Positions 6,647 through 15,651 of a DNA stretch of 64,000 bases are shown here, one piece after another. Source of the stretch: Candidatus Poribacteria bacterium (GTDB lineage: Bacteria > Poribacteria > WGA-4E > JAJDTR01); the NCBI GenBank assembly GCA_028820655.1, contig JAPPIK010000048.1, positions 40,959-104,958 of the forward strand, read 5' to 3'. Position numbers and translations under genes: made by a program. Below the pieces are notes generated by a model. It was not told where the DNA came from and ran no database searches. It was given only the letters and a program-made list of their open reading frames with translations. Numbering within the stretch: position 1 is the first letter of the stretch; every line of letters begins with the position of its first letter.

Positions 6647-8479
6647 CTAATAATGGTTCGCTTGGAATTGCTCGAAAGCGACATCCAACTTTGCCTGTTC
6701 TGCCGGACGATTCGTGAATTGGCGTGACATATAGGCGTAAAATTTCTCGAAATCCTGAGCGTGTTCTGCCGAATCTGATGCCGAGACTTCGGCTCTTACC
6801 CACTCGATTAACCCTTCCCAGCTACTCTCTCTTGCACGCATATCTTCGTTGGTGTCGGAGCGGATCGCAAGCACCTGCTCGAAGGTTCTCAGAGATTTAC
6901 GGTATTGAGCGTTTTGCAGGTACGCCCACGCGAGGGTGTCCAGCATTGTCGGGTTCTTGGCATCGCGCTTGACCGCTTGGCGCGCCAATTCAACCGCCCG
7001 CTCCGAATTGCTCTTCTGTTCAACATAGAGCCACGCGAGGTTATTGTACCAGTTTGCGTAATCGGGATCGCCGGTAATGGCATCTCGATACAGGTTTTCA
7101 AGGTCGTCATTCCAACCGGAGATCTGATCGGGATTCAGTTCCTTTCCACGCATGTAGAAAGACTCCAGACTCCTATACAGGTTTTCATGGTAGCCTCTCT
7201 TGCGTTTGACCTTCACGCATCGTCCGATGTAGTCCGAGAGGTATTCCGTTCCGCTCCTCTCTCCCACAGCTTCGACTTGATATAGATATAATCTTACGAA
7301 GCCCTCATTCCAGTTGGAATCGTTGGGCTCCTCAAGTAGCGCTCGTTCATAAAACTCCTGAAGTTTTCGAATCCAAGACGGATTATTAGGATCGGTGCGC
7401 AGCGCATCCCAGTACATCCTTTCAAGGAGACCGTACAACTCTCGTGTGTAACCGCGGCTGCGGACAGTCTCTTCGATACGATCAATGTACTCGGATAGCT
7501 CGGCGGAAGGAGTCGTGGTGCGAATGCCGTCATCCGCACGCCTTTCCGCGATTCCGGAGCGGTCAAAATACCGCTGTATCGTCACCGCGCCGCTCAGCAC
7601 CGTCAAGCCGACAAATACCGCTGCGGCGGCTTTGATGCCGTAACTCTCGCGCTCGCCATCGGCGTAAATTGCCGGCGGCAAAACCAGGCCAACGCTGAAT
7701 CCGACCAGCAGTCCTCCAAGATGTGCGGCGATGTTAATGTGAGGAATGATGAAACCGAGTACGACATCGAGCACAATAAACGGCAGTAAACGCAGTCCGA
7801 AGACTCGTCCGCGTCGGAGCGGAAGACGGTCTCTGTGCTGCAAACCGATCGCAACGACGACGCCCATGAGACCGAAAATCGCGCCGGACGCACCCGCGCC
7901 GATGGCGGCTCGAACGAAGATCAGGCTCGCCAGACTGCCTCCGATCGCCGAAATCAGATAGAGAATGATAAAACGTGACCTTCCGTACAACCCTTCAAGC
8001 AGGTTCCCCAAGATGAACAGGATACCCATGTTAAGAAGAAAATGAAAGCTCCCGATGTGCAGGAAGGTGTTCGTGATCAGGCGCCAGTATTCTCCATTCT
8101 GGACGATAAGGGGGTAGGAATACGCTCCGAACCGGATGAGGTTCGCTACGTCCTGGGAGCGCCCGACAAATTGGTCGAGCAAGATGAATACGATCGTATT
8201 CAGGCTAATCAGAACAAGGGTGACAATCGGCAACCGCCGTTGATAGGAAAGAAACTGTTTTTCCTTTTCAAACTCGCGCCTAAATGGGTGCGACTCGTCG
8301 GTGGCTTGCGTCCTGTCCTGCTCGTTAGACCAGTCCAGTTCGTGAATCGGCGTCCACCTGCCGCCTGTAAGCGTTTCTGACTGAATGAAAGTTCCGACAG
8401 GAATAGATCCAACCCGCAACCAGAGGCGGAAAGTTTCTTCATCAATATCGTGGATTTGGTCGTCTATTTGGATCTTCAT
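6647..8479 (-). CDS. Rhomboid-family intramembrane serine protease with TPR tail
   Basis: A 610-residue protein. The N-terminal 50 residues form a small soluble domain (IDEETFRLWLRVGSIPVGTFIQSETLTGG) resembling GYF_2/DUF4339-type modules. Residues about 82-275 are a six-helix rhomboid core with HIGSFHFLLNMG (H146, N150), GAGASGAIFG (catalytic S198) and HINIAAHLGG (H253), matching the GlpG arrangement His150/Asn154/Ser201/His254. The remaining 300 residues are TPR-like repeats including WYNNLAWLYVEQ and MLDTLAWAYLQNAQYRKSLRTFEQVL. Start: ATG at 8479 with GGGAG upstream; a longer reading frame opens at 8611 but would run into the polX gene. It lies 23 nt downstream of polX and is probably co-transcribed. 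Active-site residues are intact, so proteolysis in the inner membrane is likely. Confidence 0.88.
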   Translation of the reverse strand: MKIQIDDQIHDIDEETFRLWLRVGSIPVGTFIQSETLTGGRWTPIHELDWSNEQDRTQATDESHPFRREFEKEKQFLSYQRRLPIVTLVLISLNTIVFILLDQFVGRSQDVANLIRFGAYSYPLIVQNGEYWRLITNTFLHIGSFHFLLNMGILFILGNLLEGLYGRSRFIILYLISAIGGSLASLIFVRAAIGAGASGAIFGLMGVVVAIGLQHRDRLPLRRGRVFGLRLLPFIVLDVVLGFIIPHINIAAHLGGLLVGFSVGLVLPPAIYADGERESYGIKAAAAVFVGLTVLSGAVTIQRYFDRSGIAERRADDGIRTTTPSAELSEYIDRIEETVRSRGYTRELYGLLERMYWDALRTDPNNPSWIRKLQEFYERALLEEPNDSNWNEGFVRLYLYQVEAVGERSGTEYLSDYIGRCVKVKRKRGYHENLYRSLESFYMRGKELNPDQISGWNDDLENLYRDAITGDPDYANWYNNLAWLYVEQKSNSERAVELARQAVKRDAKNPTMLDTLAWAYLQNAQYRKSLRTFEQVLAIRSDTNEDMRARESSWEGLIEWVRAEVSASDSAEHAQDFEKFYAYMSRQFTNRPAEQAKLDVAFEQFQANHY

Positions 8480-8502
8480 GGGTGCTCCCGTCGAAAAGAG
8501 CT

Positions 8503-10227
8503 TCACGCATTTCGGGCTTGCAACAGATCGCGAAGCTTGTCCAGCGAATAGGTGTTGATTACCGCGTCTTTCGTCAGCCATGCCCGTCGCGCAACGTTGA
8601 TGCCAAAGCAAGTTTGTTGAAGCTGAGGAACCGCGTGCGCATCGGTGTTTATCGTCAATAGGGCGCCGGCTTCGTTTGCCTTTCTTGCCATGTCCGGCTC
8701 CAAGTCCAGCCGGTTCGACGACGCATTGATTTCCAAAACGACACCGTGTTCAACCGCGGCTTGGATCACCGCGTCAAGGTTCAATGCGTATCCGGGACGT
8801 CGACCGAGAAGTCTGCCGGTCGGGTGCCCGATGATGTTGACAAAGGGGTTCTCGATTGCGCGAATCATGCGTTTTGTCATGTCCGCTTCGCTCATGTTAA
8901 ATCCGGCGTGCACGCTAGCGACAACGATATCGAGTTGCGCCAGCACATCGTCGGTAAAGTCCAGGTTTCCATCGTTTAAGATATCTACTTCGGAACCTGC
9001 GAGAACCTCGATGCCGCTCACCTCTTCGTTTATGCTTCGCACCTCGTTCATGTGCGCCTGTAACCGTTCGAGGGTTAACCCGTTCGCCACTCGCGACGAC
9101 ACGGAATGATCGGTGATGGCAATATAATCATGGCCGCATGCTTGCGCGGCTTCCACCATCTCGCGCATCGAGTGTCTACCGTCACTCCACTCGGTGTGCA
9201 TGTGCAAATCCCCGCGAATATCGCTTAATTCTATCAGAGTTGGCAGCGCTCCGGCGGCAGCCGCCTCAATCGAGGTACCGTCTCGCCGCAATTCGGGCGG
9301 GATAAGGGGTAAAGCGACTGCATCATAGATCGAAGACTCCGTTTTACCCCTCATCCAATCCGCCAAACCCCCTTCGCTCTTCTCCAGGTGGTGCGCTTCC
9401 GCAACCCCATTGAGCGCCGTTAGGTGTTCGGCGGAAGCGGTTGTTAACAATAGCCCCGCTTCGTATGCTTCGCTGTCGAACGCGTAAACTCTCAGCGGGA
9501 ATCCGCCATCAACGGTTGCCGCAACACATCCTCCCCCGAAGACAGCGTTTTCTGCGGTCTCGAATCCCTTTACACCCCCAACCTTGCAAAGTGCATCGAC
9601 AATTGTCGCAGGGGAAGTGCACTTGACTGTTAGTTCAAGTTGATGAAGCATCTCTTCGTGCCGCCGCATCTCACCGGTAAATTCCGCTCTTGCAATCCCG
9701 GGCGCATCTCGCAGTATTTGAATAATCGCTTGGGCAATCGGCAAGATACGCCACAGCGGACGCATCCGGTCTTGAACCTCAAGGAACCGCAAACCCTCAT
9801 CAATCTGAACGATGGTCTTTGAACCGATTCCCTTTAGCTGCTTGAATCTGCCGCCGTCAATCGCCGCGCGCAAATCATGAAGATTTCTAACACCGAGTTC
9901 GTTGTAAAATCGCGCCGCCGTTTTTACGCCTATCCCCCGAATCCTCAGCAGGTCGAGCACCTCCTCTCCCATTTCCGCTATCAGGTTTTCATAGAAGCGG
10001 CACTGCCCGGTCTCCAGCAATTCGACAATCTTTGCCTCAATGGCTTTGCCGATGCCGGGGATTGACTGAAGCCTGCCTTCCTCGGCCAGTTGTCCGAGGT
10101 CGACGTCAAGGTTTTCAATCGTATCCGCCGCGCGTTCGTAGATTCTTGCGCGGAAGGAGTCTTCACCCTGAATCTGCAGTAGATGTCCGACATTGAGAAA
10201 AGTGGCGCCGATTTCGTCGTTCGTCAT
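8503..10227 (-). CDS. PolX-like protein: degenerate family X polymerase with intact PHP domain
   Basis: A 574-residue homologue of bacterial DNA polymerase/3'-5' exonuclease PolX. Helix-hairpin-helix motifs are clear (SIPGIGKAI, RIRGIGVKTAARFYNELG, LKGIGSKTI). The polymerase palm is recognisable but not catalytic: where PolX has GS...DxD, this protein has G185-E186-MRRHEEMLH-Q196-L-E198, and the third acidic site aligns with FPLR (Pro244) instead of DLR. The PHP domain (about 338-570) keeps its metal ligands: DLHMHTEWSDG, ITDHS, GSEVDIL, VASVHAG, IGHPTGR, LEINAS, NTDAHA. Prediction: a DNA-binding PHP nuclease or phosphoesterase without polymerase activity. It is followed closely by the rhomboid gene. 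Family membership is certain; loss of polymerase activity is inferred from alignment by eye. Confidence 0.88.
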   Translation of the reverse strand: MTNDEIGATFLNVGHLLQIQGEDSFRARIYERAADTIENLDVDLGQLAEEGRLQSIPGIGKAIEAKIVELLETGQCRFYENLIAEMGEEVLDLLRIRGIGVKTAARFYNELGVRNLHDLRAAIDGGRFKQLKGIGSKTIVQIDEGLRFLEVQDRMRPLWRILPIAQAIIQILRDAPGIARAEFTGEMRRHEEMLHQLELTVKCTSPATIVDALCKVGGVKGFETAENAVFGGGCVAATVDGGFPLRVYAFDSEAYEAGLLLTTASAEHLTALNGVAEAHHLEKSEGGLADWMRGKTESSIYDAVALPLIPPELRRDGTSIEAAAAGALPTLIELSDIRGDLHMHTEWSDGRHSMREMVEAAQACGHDYIAITDHSVSSRVANGLTLERLQAHMNEVRSINEEVSGIEVLAGSEVDILNDGNLDFTDDVLAQLDIVVASVHAGFNMSEADMTKRMIRAIENPFVNIIGHPTGRLLGRRPGYALNLDAVIQAAVEHGVVLEINASSNRLDLEPDMARKANEAGALLTINTDAHAVPQLQQTCFGINVARRAWLTKDAVINTYSLDKLRDLLQARNA

Positions 10228-10265
10228 GTGAATACCGCTGTTGAGTGTCTGTGTTATACCGGCAA

Positions 10266-10300
10266 TTAAAGAAACCGAGTTTCCAAGAAGAAACTCGGTT
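10266..10300 (-). terminator. Rho-independent terminator after topA
   Basis: The perfect 10-bp inverted repeat AACCGAGTTT / AAACTCGGTT (10273-10282 and 10291-10300) has an 8-nt loop. On the minus strand it is followed by a T-rich tract (TTTCTTTAATT). It lies between the topA stop and the polX start and would separate the two transcripts. Confidence 0.7.
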
Positions 10301-10366
10301 GCGCTCTGATTAATTCAATCGCTTCTTCCGATATCAAGCATAACGTGAATTACTGTTCGTGAGTCT

Positions 10367-12658
10367 TTATTCACCGGACTCCGGATCGTCCAGTAGTTGG
10401 GTGTAGCCGCACGCTTCGTCATAGCAGACGAGATGCTTGCCCTTGGCTTTCGTGGTCTTCTCAAGTATGAAAAGCGCGTCGCATTGCGGGCATTTCTGTG
10501 GAAGCGGTTTGTCCCAGACCGCGAAATTACAATCAGGGTAATTGCTGCAACCGTAAAATGGCTTGCCGCGGCGGCTGCGGCGTTCGCCGAGATATCCGCC
10601 GCAACCCGATTCCGGACAGTCGATTCCAATGTTAATCGGCTTCGCGTTCTTGCATTTCGGGTATCCCGTGCACGAGAGGAACTTACCGCCGGCGCGGCTA
10701 GTCCTAATAACCATCGGCTCACCGCATTTGTCGCAAACCTCATCCGTTTCCTCCGGCTCGGCAGGTTTCTCCGATTCAGCCTCCAAAGATTTGGTATTCC
10801 TGCATTCGGGAAAGCTGGAGCAACCGAGAAAGCGGCTGTATCTACCCCATTTAACAATCATTTTACTCCCGCACTTGTCGCAAATCTCATCCGACTCCTC
10901 CTCCATGTCTTTGCGAGCCTTATACATCCTGTCGGGAGCGGCTTCCAAAGCGAGATGAAATGGTTGATAAAAATCGCTCAGGACTTTAACCCAGTCCACT
11001 TTCCCATCGGCAATGGTGTCAAGCTGTTCCTCCAATTTTGCCGTGAACTGAACCTCAAGAATATTGGGGAACCCCTTAATCAATAATTCGTTTACGAGCT
11101 TGCCTATATCGGTCGACAAGAAACTGCCCTTCTCCTTAACGACATACTCGCGGTCCTGGATAGTGGAAATGATCGACGCATAAGTGCTCGGACGTCCAAT
11201 CTCCTTCGCTTCAAGTTCCTTGACCAGCGTAGCCTCGGTGTAGCGGGGCGGAGGCTGCGTGAAATGCTGTTTGGGATCCAACTTGAGCAAATTAAGCACT
11301 TGACCGACCTCGACTGGCGGTAGGATAGCCTCTTCGTCGCTTTCGCCCCTGTTCTGGATCGGCACCTCATCGCTGCTCTCCATGTACACAGCCATGAACC
11401 CTCGGAACTTGATAACCGATCCGGTCGCACGAAAGAGATAGCCGCCGGCTGAAACATCTATGGTTGTCTGATCCAGAATTGCCGGGTTCATTTGGCTGGC
11501 GATGAATCGTTTCCAGATCAGATCGTAGAGGCGGTATTGGTCGGAACTCAGGTGCGACCGCAACGATTCCGGCGTTCGGACGGCGGAAGTAGGTCGTATT
11601 GCTTCGTGCGCATCTTGAGCAGAGCTTCTGCCCCTATAGTGAATCGCTCGTGATGGCAGGTAATCCGAGCCGTAGGTCTTCTGAATGTATCCGCGCGCCT
11701 CATTTAGCGCCTCATTGGCAACACGCGTCGAATCCGTGCGCATGTAGGTGATTAGACCGATGGAGCCTTGAGAGCCAACGTCCAAACCTTCATAGAGTTG
11801 CTGGGCAACCGACATCGTGCGCCTCGCCGTAAACCTTAGTTTTCGTGCGGCTTCCTGTTGTAAGGTGCTGGTAATGAACGGCGGTACCGGCCGGCGTTTG
11901 CGTTCGCGTTTCTGGATGTCTTTTACGACAAATTTCTCTGTTTTTGCCTCATCGACAATCTCAGTCGCTCGCGTTTCGTCAATGGTGAATCCGTAGGTAC
12001 TAATCGCAGCTTTCTCCGAACCGATCCGGAACAGTTTTGCATCAAACGGGGAAGGTTCATCACCTTTAAGCGTTGCTGTAATAGTCCAGTACTCCTTCGC
12101 TTCAAAGGCGTCAATCTCCGCTTCCCGTTCGCAGATTAGTCGTACCGCAACGGATTGCACGCGACCGGCGCTTAGTCCCGGCTTTACGTTTTGCCAAAGG
12201 ATCGGACTTATCTGGTAGCCGACCAAGCGGTCCAGAATCCGCCGCGTCTGTTGCGCGTCAAAGAGGGATTGATTGATTCCCGCGGGATTATCGACCGCAG
12301 CCTGAATAGCTCCCTTTGTGATTTCGTTGTACGTGATGCGAAAGACGGGTTTCTTCGTCTTCTTCAATTCGTGGGCGAGATGCCAACAGATGGCTTCGCC
12401 CTCTCGATCGGGGTCGGCTGCGAGGTAAATGGAATCAACTTTTTCGGCTGCCGCCCGAAGCTCCTTTATAACTTTACGCTTGCCGTGGATAAGCGTGTAT
12501 TTGGGAGCAAATTCGTTGTCCACATCTACCCCCAGTTCCTTGGAAGGCAGATCGCGAACGTGCCCCATAGACGCTTTCACAACAAAATCTTTACCGAGGA
12601 ATTTGTTAATCGTCTTTGCCTTCGCAGGCGATTCTACAACGATTAGCGATTTTGGCAT
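10367..12658 (-). CDS. topA: DNA topoisomerase I (type IA)
   Basis: Relaxes negatively supercoiled DNA by transient single-strand cleavage. Seen in 763 residues: TOPRIM domain with VVESPAKAKTI (Glu9) and AADPDREGEAICWH; RVTYNEIT-like strand (FRITYNEITKGAI); LSAGRVQSVAVRLI; and the catalytic Tyr305 in GLITYMRTDSTRVANEAL. The C-terminal region has four zinc ribbons: CDKCGSKM...CSSFPEC, CDKCGEPM...CTGYPKC, CPESGCGG...CSNYPDC and CPQCDALF...CYDEACGY. The length is usual for a zinc-finger-rich TopA. The ATG at 12658 begins the canonical MPKSLIVVESPAKAKT. It is monocistronic as judged by the downstream terminator and a 320-bp gap upstream. Confidence 0.97.
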   Translation of the reverse strand: MPKSLIVVESPAKAKTINKFLGKDFVVKASMGHVRDLPSKELGVDVDNEFAPKYTLIHGKRKVIKELRAAAEKVDSIYLAADPDREGEAICWHLAHELKKTKKPVFRITYNEITKGAIQAAVDNPAGINQSLFDAQQTRRILDRLVGYQISPILWQNVKPGLSAGRVQSVAVRLICEREAEIDAFEAKEYWTITATLKGDEPSPFDAKLFRIGSEKAAISTYGFTIDETRATEIVDEAKTEKFVVKDIQKRERKRRPVPPFITSTLQQEAARKLRFTARRTMSVAQQLYEGLDVGSQGSIGLITYMRTDSTRVANEALNEARGYIQKTYGSDYLPSRAIHYRGRSSAQDAHEAIRPTSAVRTPESLRSHLSSDQYRLYDLIWKRFIASQMNPAILDQTTIDVSAGGYLFRATGSVIKFRGFMAVYMESSDEVPIQNRGESDEEAILPPVEVGQVLNLLKLDPKQHFTQPPPRYTEATLVKELEAKEIGRPSTYASIISTIQDREYVVKEKGSFLSTDIGKLVNELLIKGFPNILEVQFTAKLEEQLDTIADGKVDWVKVLSDFYQPFHLALEAAPDRMYKARKDMEEESDEICDKCGSKMIVKWGRYSRFLGCSSFPECRNTKSLEAESEKPAEPEETDEVCDKCGEPMVIRTSRAGGKFLSCTGYPKCKNAKPINIGIDCPESGCGGYLGERRSRRGKPFYGCSNYPDCNFAVWDKPLPQKCPQCDALFILEKTTKAKGKHLVCYDEACGYTQLLDDPESGE

Positions 12659-12977
12659 TATCCAATCTCCACTATTATTGCAATGTATTTAACGCAAGTT
12701 GCTACTGACACGATTTTAGACATGCACCGTCGGGTACAATTGAGAATAGCCCATTAATCGTGGAGATCTTGTAGCACAAACTGTTAGTTTGTGCATCACA
12801 AGCATAATCTAACAGATTAAGTGAGCAATCAACCGAGTGGCCAGGGGTGCCATAGAGATCCCAAAGCGATAGGCAATCCTTGTGCTACAAGGGTGGCAAC
12901 TTGGGTCATTTAAGAAAAAAATGCGCTGATGAAACGACTGCATGATTCCTAGCAGTCGAATTTTATATCTATTGGAT
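12659..12977. repeat. Intergenic repeat cluster with CTGTTAG palindrome
   Basis: A 319-bp gap between accD and topA. At 12774-12794 lies a perfect palindrome with arms GCACAAACT and AGTTTGTGC around GTT. A related half-site TCTAACAGATTAAG follows at 12808-12821, then a degenerate GATC-element (ATCAACCGAGTGG...ATAGAGATCCC, 12829-12862). The whole block is framed by CTTGTAGCAC at 12769 and its inverse GTGCTACAAG at 12882-12891, so about 123 bp could fold back on itself. This looks like a composite of dispersed repeats, not a gene. Confidence 0.65.
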
Positions 12978-13757
12978 TCACGGCGAACTGAATTCCAAGA
13001 GATCTGTCAGAAGTGACCGCATTTCACTGCGGTGCACAATCCGGTCCAACAGTCCGTGTTCGAGCAAGAATTCAGCGGTTTGAAAGTTATCCGGCAACTT
13101 TTCGCGAATGCTCGCAATCGCCAGAGGTCCCGCGAATCCGATGCGCGCGCCCGGTTCAGCGACAATGACATGACCGAGCGAGCTAAAACTTGCGGTTGCG
13201 CCTCCGAATGTCGGATCGGTTAAAACGGAGATGAAAAATAGTCCGGCTTCGGAATGCTTCACGCATGCCGCCGCTGTTTTCGCCATCTGCATCAGAGCGA
13301 GCGTCCCCTCCTGCATTCGCATGCCGCCGCTTACGGAGACGATTATCAGCGGCAGTTCTTTGTCAGTCGCTCGTTCGATACAGCGCGTCACCTTTTCACC
13401 CATAACGGATCCGCATGTTCCACCGATGAATCCCACATCTCCGATTGCTATAGCCGCAGGATGTCCTCCGACTTTCGCTAATCCGGCGAGCAGTTCCGAC
13501 TTCAATCCGGTTTTGGCGGCGTCTCTTTCCAGCTTCTCCACGTAGTCTGGAAATTCTAGTGGATCGAGCGAAAAAAGCCCGTCGTCGTGCGATTCGAAGC
13601 TGCCGTCGTCAACCAACAGTTCAAGGCGTTCAAATGCGCTCATGAAGTGATGATGATTGCATTCCGGGCAGACTCTACGGTTTTTCTTAATAAATTCCAG
13701 TTTGGGGTGTTGTGCGTCGCATTTACGACAGGAAACCGATTCCATGGTCGCCGCCAT
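12978..13757 (-). CDS. accD: Acetyl-CoA carboxylase carboxyltransferase subunit beta
   Basis: With AccA it transfers the carboxyl group from biotin to acetyl-CoA, giving malonyl-CoA for fatty acid synthesis. Seen over 259 residues: an N-terminal zinc ribbon CRKCDAQ...RRVCPECNHHHFMS, then DPLEFPDYVEKLERD, GHPAAIAIGDVGFIGGTCGSVMGEKV, SVSGGMRMQEGTLALMQMAKTAAA, LTDPTFGGATASFSSLGHVIVAEPGARIGFAGP and LPDNFQTAEFLLEHGLLDRIVHR. It is slightly shorter than the usual 280-300, the difference being at the N-terminus. The ATG at 13757 has GAAGGAG about 7 nt upstream. No accA is in the window. Confidence 0.95.
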   Translation of the reverse strand: MAATMESVSCRKCDAQHPKLEFIKKNRRVCPECNHHHFMSAFERLELLVDDGSFESHDDGLFSLDPLEFPDYVEKLERDAAKTGLKSELLAGLAKVGGHPAAIAIGDVGFIGGTCGSVMGEKVTRCIERATDKELPLIIVSVSGGMRMQEGTLALMQMAKTAAACVKHSEAGLFFISVLTDPTFGGATASFSSLGHVIVAEPGARIGFAGPLAIASIREKLPDNFQTAEFLLEHGLLDRIVHRSEMRSLLTDLLEFSSP

Positions 13758-13950
13758 CCTCGCTCCTTCTTCATGTTGTAAATGTGATTCCTGTTCGCGG
13801 GGAAAATTATATTACTGTTGACCATTTGGAATGTCAAGCCAAAATAGGCAATGATAGTAGGGAACGATTTTCGCCATAGGGGCAGCGGACTACCAATTTC
13901 CTGACAAAAATCGGCCCAAATCATAAAGAGCGCTTCCGTTTAGTGATCGC

Positions 13951-13983
13951 AAAAAAGGCAGGACACCCGCGGATGCCCTGCCT
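13951..13983 (-). terminator. Rho-independent terminator after the FG-GAP gene
   Basis: Inverted repeat AGGCAGG / CCTGCCT (13956-13962, 13977-13983) with an interior that can extend the stem. On the minus strand it is followed by a run of T (complement of 13951-13956). It lies about 30 nt beyond the stop of the minus-strand gene at 14011. Confidence 0.8.
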
Positions 13984-14010
13984 ATGCTCATCTTCAAATC
14001 TCTAAAAAAT

Positions 14011-15651
14011 CTACTTCAAGATTAGCATTCGGCGCGTGATTTGAGACGTGCCTGCAGTTAGTGTGTAGAAGTAGAGGCCGCTGGAGACGGGCTGCCCCAA
14101 CTGATCCTGACCATCCCAATAGGCAGCGGTTTCTTTGTTCTGATAACTGCCCGCTGGCTGAAGCCCGACATCTAGCCGACGCACAAGTTGCCCCCGCGTG
14201 TTGTCGATGCGGAGAGTCACATTTGACTTGCGCCCCAATTGATACGGTAGCCAGGTCTCCGGATTAAATGGATTCGGAAAATTCTGGAATAGCGCCGTTC
14301 GCTTTATTCCGCCCAGCGTTGCCGCCCTTAGTACAGACGATTCAACGGCGTAGGGCAGCTTCCACTCCCTTTGGGTGTCGTAGATGTACACAGCACCGCC
14401 ATTCGGATCGCCGCGACCGGGGTTCCCCTTCCCCAAGCCGTACGCAGCAATGACAATAAACTCCTGCGTGGCTATTACTACATTTCCGAAACTCTGTTCC
14501 GGAAAGTCCGGAGCTACCGTGGTTGCCCGCGCTTGTTGCCTAGTCCAGCCGTCGCCTTCCCGAAGATAGGGATAGACAATTCCCGCATTGAGTTCACCGT
14601 CAAGAATAGCTCCTTCACCGTGACGCGGAACGCCGACTAGCGCGATATTACGGTTGATTGACACGCCTGATCCAAAGCCGTCCGCCTTCTCCGGATCCTT
14701 AGCCGTAAGCTTGGCTTCCTCGGTCCACGCGCCTCCATCGCTTGAGAAGATGTAGGCGGCGCTGTTCCTTCCCTCCACGTCCTGCGCCAAGTCCAAATGC
14801 GGCGCTCCGACGAGGGCGTAACGCTTTATGCCACGGTGCCCACTAATGGAAACCGAATCTCCGATGAAGTCGGAGGTTTGAGCATCTGTGGATACTAATT
14901 TGGCTTCTTCGGTCCATTTTCCTCCGTCATGAACAAAGATATATGCGGCGCCCGACTTTTTCCCGTTGTGCGTGTTGTTAGGCGCGCCGACAATGGCGAA
15001 GTCGACGCCGTTCTCGTTGCCTCCGAGGGCAACCGCGTCGCCGAAATTGTCGCCTTTGGCAGTGTCGTTGCCGGTCAACTTTGCCTGCTGTCGCCATCTA
15101 TCCCCGTTGCGATGGAAAATATAGACCGATCCTGCTTTGCTATCGTCAAGGTATGCGCCAATGATAAGATGCTCTCCTAGCATATCAACGGAATATCCGA
15201 AATTGTCCCTCTTTTCTGCATCGGCGGGAATGAGTTTCTGCTGTTGCATCCAAACACCTCCGGTGCGCTTGTAGGTATACACGGCACCGGTGGAACTATT
15301 AATTCCGGGGGATCCGGTTGCGGCATAGTCGCCATCTACTGCCACAGAGTAACCGAAGTTATCGTTGCGGCGTCCATCCTCCTTGGGATCGAGCACTACT
15401 AACTGTTCCCAGTTGTCCTTATTTCCCTCTCTCTTGAGCCCAAAGATATACGCCGATCCGTGCTCGATAAGGTTATTTTCGCTGTTTTTAGGGGCGCCAA
15501 CGATTATCGTATGCCCGCTGATGTCTACCGACCAGCCAAACCGATCATCCATGTTTGGATCGCTAGATATTAGCTTGGACTCCGCCAGAGTCGCGGATAG
15601 TTGCCCAAATCCGAGCAATAAGCAAATAGAAAGTATTCTCAAGAATCTCAT
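14011..15651 (-). CDS. Secreted FG-GAP repeat protein with FlgD-like C-terminal domain
   Basis: A 546-residue exported protein. The N-terminal MRFLRILSICLLLGFGQLSATLAES is a signal peptide; I start at the ATG at 15651 (GAAGGAG upstream), not at the longer 15705 frame. Residues about 25-440 contain seven FG-GAP style repeats, such as DDRFGWSVDISGHTIIVGAP, NDNFGYSVAVDGDYAATGSP and RDNFGYSVDMLGEHLIIGA, forming an integrin-alpha-like propeller. The last 90 residues are a FlgD-Ig-like domain: QNFPNPFNPETWLPYQL, VTLRIDNTRGQLVRRLDVG, AAYWDGQDQLGQPVSSGLYFYTLTAG. That tail resembles the sorting/anchor domains of type IX-like secreted proteins in FCB-group and poribacterial genomes. Monocistronic, with its own terminator. 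Adhesion or surface role is inferred. Confidence 0.85.
   Translation of the reverse strand: MRFLRILSICLLLGFGQLSATLAESKLISSDPNMDDRFGWSVDISGHTIIVGAPKNSENNLIEHGSAYIFGLKREGNKDNWEQLVVLDPKEDGRRNDNFGYSVAVDGDYAATGSPGINSSTGAVYTYKRTGGVWMQQQKLIPADAEKRDNFGYSVDMLGEHLIIGAYLDDSKAGSVYIFHRNGDRWRQQAKLTGNDTAKGDNFGDAVALGGNENGVDFAIVGAPNNTHNGKKSGAAYIFVHDGGKWTEEAKLVSTDAQTSDFIGDSVSISGHRGIKRYALVGAPHLDLAQDVEGRNSAAYIFSSDGGAWTEEAKLTAKDPEKADGFGSGVSINRNIALVGVPRHGEGAILDGELNAGIVYPYLREGDGWTRQQARATTVAPDFPEQSFGNVVIATQEFIVIAAYGLGKGNPGRGDPNGGAVYIYDTQREWKLPYAVESSVLRAATLGGIKRTALFQNFPNPFNPETWLPYQLGRKSNVTLRIDNTRGQLVRRLDVGLQPAGSYQNKETAAYWDGQDQLGQPVSSGLYFYTLTAGTSQITRRMLILK

Noticed and set aside
10315-11086. Open frames in and antisense to the 3' end of topA
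   Set aside because: Arg/Ala-rich shadow reading of the zinc-ribbon region; TopA motifs decide the frame.
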